Assembly (NCBI GenBank): GCA_035631875.1
Contig: DASQHX010000009.1
Span: 363,281-427,280, forward strand
Source of the DNA: Nitrosopumilaceae archaeon
Lineage (GTDB): Archaea > Thermoproteota > Nitrososphaeria > Nitrososphaerales > Nitrosopumilaceae
Direction: 5' to 3'
Length of the DNA: 64,000 nucleotides
Shown: positions 51,032-58,127 of the stretch, one piece after another
Position numbering within the stretch: the stretch's first letter is position 1
How the letters are laid out: the number at the start of each line of letters is the position of its first letter
The notes under the pieces: model-generated
Seen by the model: only the letters and a program-made list of their open reading frames with translations
The model's database searches: none
What the model was told of the DNA's origin: nothing
Made by a program: the position numbers and the translations under genes

Positions 51032-51767
51032 TTAGGCAATTCCTGGCTGCTTGTCTTTCCTAGCCAGATCATCCATATAGTTCATTTGTTGCTCCATGAA
51101 CTTTTTCCTTTTTTCTTCTTCTTCCAAGTCTTTCATATCTAGAGGTTTTATTTTCAATAATTCTAAAAGTTTGACAAGGATTGTTTGTGTTGCTTTTGGT
51201 TGTATAATGTTCGGATTATCAATTTCCATAAGAATGCAAATACTGTCAAGATTTTTTTCTTTTGCAATACCAAGCACTAATCCATTAAAGCCCGTTATCT
51301 GTCCTTTGCCATTTAGAAGTTCGATTTTTTGTTTTTTTAATAGATTAGTAAGATTAGTTGATGATGCTACACCAAATAACTTTGGTTCAGTAGGATTGGG
51401 AGATCTCAATGCTGCTCCAATGGAGTATAATATATCGACTTTGAGTTTCTTAGCCATCTCAACTACCTTATAACACAATTCATACAGTCTTCTTGGATCT
51501 GAGGGATTAAATTCGCCAGAAAAAATTACAAGATTTTCTTTTTCACAATAATGAAACTTGTAGCTTGATTGATTATATTGAATCAAGCCTTTTTCATAAG
51601 ACACAGCAGGAGGCCAAAATGCATAAATTTCAGCAAATAATTTTGCTTTTAGTTTTTTTACAAGAAAATCCATTCCCTATGCCTGCAACGTTACCCATAT
51701 CTGGAAGGGCGGCAATCATGTTTGGGTTTTTTAGTTTTGGAAGAGTATGGATTTTTAGACCAAGCAT
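51032..51767 (-). CDS. PAC2-family proteasome assembly chaperone-like protein (apparent frameshift)
   Basis: The long frame (51032-51673, 213 residues) begins at a Met that is internal by homology. Upstream, in another frame, lies LKNPNMIAALPDMGNVAGIG from an ATG at 51767, the expected PAC2 N-terminus. The two join smoothly if one base is removed from the CCC run at 51675-51677 (minus strand GGG). So either a real frameshift mutation or a sequencing error splits the gene. Total length would be about 244 residues. PAC2 proteins are thought to assist proteasome assembly. If real, the product would lack its N-terminal strand. Confidence 0.72.
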
Positions 51768-51803
51768 TATTGCTTTGTATTTTATGTTAAAATAAAAATG
51801 AAT

Positions 51804-52337
51804 CTAAGATTTTAAATGAGTAATAGATCCGTATTGACTTATCATTGCAGATTCAATGAATCCTCCCGCAAGTAGTAAAGCGATTACAATTCCTATTTCA
51901 ATTATGGTTGGTCGGATTTCCTGTTTTATTGGATTTTTTTTAATTATGGTCCAGATGAGGATGAAGCTTCGTGACATTCCTATGGAATAAGCTGCAAGTT
52001 CCATTACTCCAAAGGGAGATATTATTAGAATAGTTATTGGTGGAATTTTGGCAAGTAATGGAGATGTAGATGCAATGGCATTAAAAGCAAGCCCTGTTGA
52101 TGCGGATGCAAACAACCCCCAGGCAATTCCAAACCCTGGGATAAACATTGGTAATCCAATTGAGGCATTATGTGTAAATATTCCAATTGCATTAATTCCT
52201 TCTACTGCCTGTTCAAATTCTTTAAGAAATGCTTTAGAATCTTCTTGTGGCATTTTGATTTCAGCTCCTATAGAAAATGATGTGGCAAAAATTCCAACAA
52301 AAATAAACCCAATTAAAATTCTTTTTTTCCTAAACAT
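51804..52337 (-). CDS. SpoIIM-family membrane protein
   Basis: A 177-residue protein with four to five membrane helices; the start MFRKKRILIGFIFVGI and the segment NAIGIFTHNASIGLPMFIPGFGIAWG match the stage II sporulation M family found in many archaea. LISPFGVMELAAYSIGMS is also a family hallmark. Archaea do not sporulate; the role is unknown but membrane remodelling has been suggested. Confidence 0.8.
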   Translation of the reverse strand: MFRKKRILIGFIFVGIFATSFSIGAEIKMPQEDSKAFLKEFEQAVEGINAIGIFTHNASIGLPMFIPGFGIAWGLFASASTGLAFNAIASTSPLLAKIPPITILIISPFGVMELAAYSIGMSRSFILIWTIIKKNPIKQEIRPTIIEIGIVIALLLAGGFIESAMISQYGSITHLKS

Positions 52338-52416
52338 ATTTTGAGTTAAAATAAACTCTATTTGAGGGTTGACAGTTTGAAACAGATTTAATTAAAAGTT
52401 CTATTATGAGTCCTTG

Positions 52417-53844
52417 ATGAAAGAAGATGTCTCATCTGCATTGACCTATGCGTTAAGTAGGGGTTTTCAGATTCATCCTGATGCTTTTAAAATACTTGAA
52501 AAAATTGATGTAAAAGAGCTTGAGAGAATAATCAAACAAGTAGTAAGAGAAAAGACAAAGCAAAACTTGTTTTTGATAAATCAAAATGATTTGAAAATGT
52601 TTGTTGATTCTGGGATTGATGAAAACATAGAAAATAATCATGTAATTTTATCAGATCCTACAAAAAAAATCACATCAGCAGAAGGAATTGATGGTTTTAG
52701 TGCGCTTTTTGCAAGCCGGTACTCAAAATTATTAAAAATAATATTGCAGAGGTCTCAATCTAAAAAACTAAGCCCTATTGACACCATTAAAAGCGGTAAA
52801 ATCAAAGAGGAGGTCTTTGTAGCTGGTCTTTTGATGGATAGAAAAATAGACAGAGATGTAACAAAACTTGTTGTAGATGACCCGACTGGTTCTCTTGAGG
52901 TATTGGTGTTTAACAAGGACCTACAAGAGACGGCCAATTCCCTCCTAATGGACCAGTTTGTAATGTTTACAATTGTTCCAGGGAAAAATGGTGGTTTTAT
53001 TGTAAAAGAATTGGTTGTACCAGATGTTCCAGACCATGTTACAAATCGTTCAAAGACTGAGACCTATGCTGTTTTGATCTCTGATTTGCATGTAGGAAGT
53101 AAGTATTTCATGGAAAAAGAGTTTACAGAGTTTGTAGAGTGGCTCTCAAGTCCAGACCCAATAGCAAGGAAAGTTCGCTTTGTTTTGGTTGGTGGTGATG
53201 TGGTAGACGGGATTGGAATTTTCCCAAACCAGGATAAGGAATTACTTTTAGTTGATACTAATCAACAGATGTTAAAAGCAGCTCAATTATTGGATAAAAT
53301 TCCAAAACACATCAAAGTTTTCATAATTCCAGGAAACCATGATCCAGGTCGTAGAGCTCTACCCCAACCTGCAATTCCAGAAAAACACAATCTAACTTTA
53401 TGGAATAGGGAAAATTTTTTCATGTTAGGTAATCCCTCCATGTTAGAGCTAAACGGTGTCAAAATCTTAATGTTTCATGGACAAAGCTTGGATGATGTTG
53501 TTGGAACCACACCTGGGCTAAGTTATTCACAGCCTGCAAAGGCAATGCGTGTTTTACTAAAAGCAAGACATCTTAGTCCTATCTATGGAAAACGAACTCC
53601 AATTGCGCCTGAGACAGAAGACATGATGGTGATAAATGATGTTCCAGACATTTTTCATTCAGGACATATTCATGTTGTTGATCTTGACATGTACAAGGGT
53701 ACACTTATTGTAAACTCTGGAGCTTGGCAAACACAAACAGCATATCAAGCAAGTGTTGGGGTCACACCAACTCCGGGAATTGCCGTTATTGTAAATTTGG
53801 CCACAATGAAGGTTTTTACCAAAGACTTTACTGAAAAAGAATAA
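52417..53844 (+). CDS. polB: DNA polymerase D small subunit (DP1)
   Basis: A protein of 475 residues from ATG 52417 (TTG 52414 directly upstream). Layout: N-terminal helical part (about 1-60), OB domain (about 115-215), and a calcineurin-like phosphoesterase domain (about 215-460) with SDLHVGS, GGDVVDGIG, PGNHDPGRR, MFHGQS and GHIH, which carry the 3'-5' exonuclease metal ligands. It pairs with DP2 (58128-61499). Convergent with cdc6; only 2 bp apart. Confidence 0.96.
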   Translation: MKEDVSSALTYALSRGFQIHPDAFKILEKIDVKELERIIKQVVREKTKQNLFLINQNDLKMFVDSGIDENIENNHVILSDPTKKITSAEGIDGFSALFASRYSKLLKIILQRSQSKKLSPIDTIKSGKIKEEVFVAGLLMDRKIDRDVTKLVVDDPTGSLEVLVFNKDLQETANSLLMDQFVMFTIVPGKNGGFIVKELVVPDVPDHVTNRSKTETYAVLISDLHVGSKYFMEKEFTEFVEWLSSPDPIARKVRFVLVGGDVVDGIGIFPNQDKELLLVDTNQQMLKAAQLLDKIPKHIKVFIIPGNHDPGRRALPQPAIPEKHNLTLWNRENFFMLGNPSMLELNGVKILMFHGQSLDDVVGTTPGLSYSQPAKAMRVLLKARHLSPIYGKRTPIAPETEDMMVINDVPDIFHSGHIHVVDLDMYKGTLIVNSGAWQTQTAYQASVGVTPTPGIAVIVNLATMKVFTKDFTEKE

Positions 53845-53846
53845 TT

Positions 53847-55064
53847 CTAGATTAAATCTTCAAGTGTTAGGTCTTCTTTGAATGCTTTTTTTATTGTGTC
53901 AGGTTGTAATGTAAGACTGAATTTTTTTGTCCTTCCATGCATTCCTTGGTGAATAATTTTTCCTGAAATTAGACCCGTCATCTCTATTTCACTAAGTATT
54001 TGGGTGATGCGCCTTTGTGTAAGCTCCTTTTGTCTGATAATCTTGCAGAGGTTTTTGTAGGAATGATAAATTTCTCCAGTTGTTGTCCCGTTTGCTTTCA
54101 TTACGGCTAAAATTAACAGTTTTTCATGGAGTGGATAAGAATTAAGTGCAGTGGTTTCCTTGTCTTCTTCCATTTTTAGTGAGGCTTTTCTGATGTGTTC
54201 TTCTTTGATATGGTCTGCTTGTTCTCGTTCTGCTATTTCTCCAGCTACACGTAAGAGATCAATGGCTCGTCTTGCATCTCCATGTTCTTGGCCTGCCATT
54301 GCAGCACAGAGGTTTACTGCTGCCTGCTCAATTGCCGTGGAAATGAATGCAACTTTGATTCTTTCTTCGAGAATTTCTTTAATTTGTCCTACACTATAAT
54401 TTGTAAATACAATTTCCTCCTCACTTAGGCTGCTCAAGACCCTTGGATCTAGTCTTTCCTTGAATGTGAGATCGTTTGAGATTCCTACTAGTGTAAGTGA
54501 ACCTTTCTTTAGTCTCTCATTTGCTCTGGTAAGTGAGTAAAAGACATCTTTGCCTGTTTTTGATACTAGCTCTGCGAGATAATCAATTTCATCTACTACA
54601 AAGACCGTATTAAGAGAGTTTTTTTCTATAATAGAAATGATTCTGTTAAACACCTCACTAATGGATAGACCGGTGCTTGGTAGATCTTTTTGAGTTGTTA
54701 GCCCTAACTGGCGGCCAAATTTTACCAATAATCCATAGAGTGTTGTTTCTTCCTTAGAGTTTGCATAAACCAATTCTATTGGAAATGACTTTTCTTTTGC
54801 CCTTTCCTGTATCTTGTTTAGTATCTTCTTTACAACTAGGGTCTTTCCAGTACCTGGTTTTCCATAAACAAGTAGGTTAGATGGACGAGATTTTTTTAAT
54901 AATGGAATAAGTGATTGTGTGACTTTCTTTTGCTCTTCATCTCTATGAAGAATGTTTTCTGGGATAAAGGCAAAATGTAGTGCTTCTCTATTTTTAAATA
55001 ATGATTTTCCGTTTGCTACGTCATCAAGTAATTTGTCTATTGGGTCGCTGTATGCTAAAGCCAT
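53847..55064 (-). CDS. cdc6: Orc1/Cdc6 replication initiator
   Basis: A 405-residue initiator ATPase: Walker A YGKPGTGKTLVVKK near residue 65, Walker B VFVVDEIDYLAEL near 157, sensor arginine region (FKERLDPRVLSSL), and a C-terminal winged helix (about 310-400) that binds origin ORB repeats. It reads away from the ORB-bearing gap just upstream, as is typical for archaeal origins. Confidence 0.96.
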   Translation of the reverse strand: MALAYSDPIDKLLDDVANGKSLFKNREALHFAFIPENILHRDEEQKKVTQSLIPLLKKSRPSNLLVYGKPGTGKTLVVKKILNKIQERAKEKSFPIELVYANSKEETTLYGLLVKFGRQLGLTTQKDLPSTGLSISEVFNRIISIIEKNSLNTVFVVDEIDYLAELVSKTGKDVFYSLTRANERLKKGSLTLVGISNDLTFKERLDPRVLSSLSEEEIVFTNYSVGQIKEILEERIKVAFISTAIEQAAVNLCAAMAGQEHGDARRAIDLLRVAGEIAEREQADHIKEEHIRKASLKMEEDKETTALNSYPLHEKLLILAVMKANGTTTGEIYHSYKNLCKIIRQKELTQRRITQILSEIEMTGLISGKIIHQGMHGRTKKFSLTLQPDTIKKAFKEDLTLEDLI

Positions 55065-55120
55065 TGAGATCGATCCGATCGCGCTTTGGAATTTGAATAG
55101 ATCATTGAATAATTGTTAAC

Positions 55121-55148
55121 AAACAAGTGCGATCATATACACTTGTTT
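55121..55148. repeat. 9-bp inverted repeat near the cdc6 start
   Basis: AAACAAGTG (55121-55129) and CACTTGTTT (55140-55148) with a 10-bp spacer. It is 57 bp upstream of the cdc6 start codon, so it could be part of the cdc6 promoter or an origin element. Confidence 0.55.
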
Positions 55149-55155
55149 CTGAAAA

Positions 55156-55313
55156 ACCCACACACCAATACTTCCACTCTAGCTTAATTAAAAAATATTT
55201 TTTTAAAGAAAATAAAATAATTAATGATAAACCAAATTTAGTTATTCTATTCTAATTGTATTATCAAAGATAGAATCCATATGTAGACAGAGAAGAAACA
55301 AAGGTGTGTGGGT
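55156..55313. repeat. Inverted 11-bp motif flanking the AT-rich unwinding region
   Basis: ACCCACACACC at 55156-55166 and its exact reverse complement GGTGTGTGGGT at 55303-55313, 136 bp apart, bracket the AT-rich core. This symmetry resembles paired initiator sites facing each other over an unwinding element. Confidence 0.6.
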
Positions 55314-55379
55314 ATGCCTAAAACAAAATTAACATCATGTGAACAAAATGTTAAACTAGATGTGGAAAAGCCTAATTTG

Positions 55380-55409
55380 ACCCCTTTATTTCCAGTCCAG
55401 GCGTGAAGT
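55380..55409 (-). promoter_or_regulatory. ORB-like element 1
   Basis: On the minus strand it has ACTGGAAATAAAGGGGT, close to the archaeal origin recognition box with its dyad and G-string (Sulfolobus-type AGTGGAAACAAAGGGG). Same orientation as element 2. Confidence 0.75.
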
Positions 55410-55441
55410 CAGGTCTTAACAATGTTAAGGTTGTAGAATAG

Positions 55442-55471
55442 ACCCCTATGTTTCCAGTCTAGGCATGAAAT
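55442..55471 (-). promoter_or_regulatory. ORB-like element 2
   Basis: Minus strand ACTGGAAACATAGGGGT; differs from element 1 at only a few places over 30 bp and lies 62 bp from it. A shorter copy of the outer part (CTAGGCGTGA) is at 55526-55535 without the G-string. Confidence 0.75.
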
Positions 55472-55501
55472 TCATACATATTGTGGTATAAAGGGAAAGG
55501 T

Positions 55502-55531
55502 GCCTAGTTAAGGTGCCATAACAAACTAGGC
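55502..55531. repeat. 8-bp inverted repeat with partial ORB
   Basis: GCCTAGTT (55502-55509) and AACTAGGC (55524-55531) with a 14-bp spacer. The right arm overlaps the partial ORB-like CTAGGCGTGA. Lies 91 bp before the HTH gene start, so it may also control that gene. Confidence 0.5.
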
Positions 55532-55622
55532 GTGAGCTAGGCAGTGAATGTTAACAAACACACTGGTTAACAAATATTCTTTGATCTGTTCAAGTGTTAA
55601 GGTGTTAACCCAATCGATCACA

Positions 55623-56021
55623 ATGACAAGAAAAAAGATTAGGATTGACCTAGAGGACTCGGAGGGGGCCAAATACAACTTTAGCCTAGAAGGCAACGTA
55701 ACTAGGGATAAAATGTTAAAGATATTCGAATTAATGGATTTAATCAACATTGAAGAAGTAGAAGAGTCTCCTCAACTAGACTCAATTGGCTCCAAGATTT
55801 GGTATATGGTGGACAAACATTTCCCACTGGGCAAGTTTACCTCATCTGAGATACTTGAAAAATATGAGGATGAATATGGAGTACCAATCAAACTTAGTAT
55901 AGTATCCACATACCTTGCCAGGTTTGCCACAAAAGGAAAGATAGTCAGGGAAAGACAAGGCAGGGAGTGGGCATATCAGGTAATCAAACTGGCCCAGAAA
56001 CAACGGAATCTGGAAACTTAG
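55623..56021 (+). CDS. Winged-helix-like protein beside the origin
   Basis: A protein of 132 residues from ATG 55623; a longer frame to 55548 only covers promoter repeats. The middle and end look like a DNA-binding helical domain (FTSSEILEKYEDEYGVPI, then STYLARFATKGKIVRERQGR), a wHTH with basic recognition region. It is the first gene right of the origin, with a promoter that carries GTTAACAAA repeats. A role in origin or local regulation is a guess. Confidence 0.65.
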   Translation: MTRKKIRIDLEDSEGAKYNFSLEGNVTRDKMLKIFELMDLINIEEVEESPQLDSIGSKIWYMVDKHFPLGKFTSSEILEKYEDEYGVPIKLSIVSTYLARFATKGKIVRERQGREWAYQVIKLAQKQRNLET

Positions 56022-56173
56022 GATATTATAGCTTTTTTAATAACGAGACAGTCCTGCTCCATTACTACCCTAACATAATCACCTTTTTGTAATTGTAGAT
56101 ATTTTCTAAATTGTATTGGAATGGAAATGGTTCCACCTGAGGTGATTTTGATCAGTTCTTCATTTGTGGGCAT
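56018..56173 (-). CDS. 51-residue AbrB/SpoVT-like DNA-binding protein
   Basis: A very small gene on the minus strand whose end overlaps the previous gene by 4 bp. The sequence MPTNEELIKITSGGTISIPI, QFRKYLQLQKGDYVRVVMEQ is the swapped-hairpin AbrB fold (strand, GGTISIPI, then KGDYVRV). These act as dimers on DNA or as antitoxins. No toxin partner is adjacent. Confidence 0.75.
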   Translation of the reverse strand: MPTNEELIKITSGGTISIPIQFRKYLQLQKGDYVRVVMEQDCLVIKKAIIS

Positions 56174-56274
56174 GATATAGAATAATTAATTTATCTATTT
56201 AAGATTTTATTATTATATGAAATTATTATAAAATGATATTTTGTGGCAATGAATATGGAGGATCCTTGGTCAAA

Positions 56275-56877
56275 CTATTGTTGGGGGGTTAATTTGGCAA
56301 TATCCAGCTTTGTCTTACCCTTATCTGTAATGTAATAGGTGAATGGTTTGGTCTGCATGTTTCTTTCCACCAAACCCTCCTCGAAAAGCTTCTTCATCAT
56401 GCGTGATGTGTGTTCTCTAGTTCGTCCTATTGTGATTTGTATATCACGTGATGTCATAGGTTTTTCTGTGATTAATCTTAAAACATAATCTGTAGCATTT
56501 CCAAAATTCATGTTATGCATGCGCTCCTTTGGTTTCTCTTCCTGGGCAGGGACCATCTTCTCTCCTTTTACTTCTTTTGGCTTTGGGATAGGAATTTCCA
56601 ATTCTTCAGATTCCTTCAATAATTCAGCAGAATCTATACGTATTTTCATATCTATTAACTGATTTTCATAATATTGTAGGCGCTCCGTATAGGATTTTAA
56701 AAGATCTGAATCGGTCTTTATGAGAGGTTTTACTTTGTTGTAGACCACTATTGCAACAATACCTAACACAAATGCAATAAAAATACCTATTATTGTGCCT
56801 ATATCAGGTATATCTACTAACATCACTATATTTTGCATATCTATGTGATTTATCATGTTTGAGTAAAACTTGTTCAC
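56275..56877 (-). CDS. Membrane-anchored winged-helix protein
   Basis: A 200-residue protein: a membrane helix (about 27-47), a coiled-coil (about 55-90), a Lys/Glu/Pro-rich linker, then a C-terminal MarR-like wHTH (about 122-195: PMTSRDIQITIGRTREHTSRM, LFEEGLVERNM, PFTYYITDKG). A transcription regulator fixed to the membrane is unusual and suggests direct signal reception. Initial Mets at residues 1, 8 and 14 are alternative starts. Confidence 0.72.
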   Translation of the reverse strand: MNKFYSNMINHIDMQNIVMLVDIPDIGTIIGIFIAFVLGIVAIVVYNKVKPLIKTDSDLLKSYTERLQYYENQLIDMKIRIDSAELLKESEELEIPIPKPKEVKGEKMVPAQEEKPKERMHNMNFGNATDYVLRLITEKPMTSRDIQITIGRTREHTSRMMKKLFEEGLVERNMQTKPFTYYITDKGKTKLDIAKLTPQQ

Positions 56878-56949
56878 ACATTACATATCAATCACAACAT
56901 TACTTTATCACTAATTCTAGACTAGAGTTAGATCATAAAAGAGATAAAA

Positions 56950-57312
56950 TCACACTCTACAGGCACGATTTACTAACTCACCTATCACAACCATGATTTC
57001 TTCCTCCTTTTCAGTAAATACATCACTACTATGTATCACAGAAACTTGTTCAGATAGCCTTGAAATCACATCAATATCCTCAGGCACAAGTATGCCTAGG
57101 CCTCTTAACAATATTATAGAATAGAATAACCCAATTAACTTGTCCCTTGACTGACCTACTTGCCTGAAATATGCCCCTTTACTTATCGTAAACTGGGTCT
57201 TGTGTAGGTTCAGTTGATTTAAAATAATTTCAATTTGTCTTTCTGTAAATAGAGATTTTTTTATAATTTGCCTTATTATATTGTTAGAAATTGGATTAGG
57301 AGACTCCGCCAT
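56950..57312 (-). CDS. Conserved hypothetical protein
   Basis: A protein of 120 residues from ATG 57312 (MAESPNPISNNIIRQIIKKS). A longer start at 57342 would put a perfect 16-bp palindrome inside the coding region and is less likely. The protein is helical, soluble and lacks Cys-rich or catalytic motifs; FTERQIEIILNQLNL looks like a short HTH helix pair. Divergent from GGGPS. Not recognised. Confidence 0.58.
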   Translation of the reverse strand: MAESPNPISNNIIRQIIKKSLFTERQIEIILNQLNLHKTQFTISKGAYFRQVGQSRDKLIGLFYSIILLRGLGILVPEDIDVISRLSEQVSVIHSSDVFTEKEEEIMVVIGELVNRACRV

Positions 57313-57315
57313 AGC

Positions 57316-57331
57316 TATACAGATCTGTATA
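57316..57331. promoter_or_regulatory. 16-bp perfect palindrome between divergent genes
   Basis: TATACAGATCTGTATA reads the same on both strands. It sits 4 bp upstream of the minus-strand ATG at 57312 and 46 bp before the GGGPS start, so one regulator could control both. Confidence 0.65.
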
Positions 57332-57376
57332 CATACTTTCAATTAAACTTTAAATGAATACCCAATAACCAGTCTT

Positions 57377-58126
57377 ATGCCAAACGTAGAAAGCTATCTA
57401 AAAGACACTCTGAAGAGAAAAAAAGCCCTGCTCTTTGTATTAATAGACTCTGAAATATCTGAAGTAAAATCATCAGTCAAGCTTGCAAAAGAGGTTGAGA
57501 GGATAGGAGCTTCTGCAATACTTGTTGGGGGTTCATCAGCAACAGATCAGCTTGGCATGGCCCAAACGGTAAAGATACTAAAGAAAGCTCTTAAGATCCC
57601 AATTATTCTATTTCCAGGAAATGTTACAGGTGTTGTACCAGGCGCTGATGCAATCCTGTTTAGTTCCCTTTTGAACTCTGATAACCCTTATTTCATCTCA
57701 CAAGCTCAAGCGTTGGGGGCACCCAGTGTACTCAAGTTTGGTTTAGAACCGCTTCCAACAGCATACATCATAATTGGTGAGGGAACGTCGGCTTGGTTTG
57801 TAGGCTCTGCAAGGACCATACCGTTTGAGAAATCAAATTTGGCAGCAATGTATGCCCTTTCTGCACAATTCATGGGAATGAGGTTTGTCTATCTTGAGGC
57901 TGGATCTGGTGCAAAATCTAACGTAAAACCAGAGATGGTTGCGGCCGTAAGGAAGGTTTTCAAGGGCTTTTTGATAGTAGGTGGGGGAATCAAGACTCCT
58001 CAGACTGCATCTGAGATAGTCAAAGCAGGAGCTGATGCCATTGTTATTGGTACCATGCTTGAGAAAGGCGGTAGCCTCAAGACTCTAAGCGATATTGTAA
58101 AAGCCATCCAGACTGTAAGGAAGTAA
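57377..58126 (+). CDS. Geranylgeranylglyceryl phosphate synthase
   Basis: A 249-residue TIM-barrel prenyltransferase attaching geranylgeranyl diphosphate to glycerol-1-phosphate, the product of EgsA. LLFVLIDSE start, VGGSSATDQL, FPGNVTGVVPGADAILF, YLEAGSGA and GGGIKTPQTA (phosphate site) are family signatures. Length normal. It ends one base before the PolD large-subunit ATG, so the two are in one operon. Confidence 0.95.
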   Translation: MPNVESYLKDTLKRKKALLFVLIDSEISEVKSSVKLAKEVERIGASAILVGGSSATDQLGMAQTVKILKKALKIPIILFPGNVTGVVPGADAILFSSLLNSDNPYFISQAQALGAPSVLKFGLEPLPTAYIIIGEGTSAWFVGSARTIPFEKSNLAAMYALSAQFMGMRFVYLEAGSGAKSNVKPEMVAAVRKVFKGFLIVGGGIKTPQTASEIVKAGADAIVIGTMLEKGGSLKTLSDIVKAIQTVRK

Positions 58127-58127
58127 C

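Larger units (their letters stand above)
55065..55622. other. Predicted chromosomal replication origin
   Basis: A 558-bp gene-free gap upstream of cdc6. It contains an AT-only-like unwinding stretch (about 55180-55260), two 30-bp ORB-like repeats in the same direction, a partial third, an 11-bp inverted pair flanking the AT stretch, and other inverted repeats. Neighbouring cdc6, PolD genes and the ORB match make an oriC very likely. Confidence 0.85.

Noticed and set aside
55548-55622. Extension of the origin-side HTH gene
   Set aside because: Contains the GTTAACAAA promoter/origin repeats; ATG 55623 is a better start.
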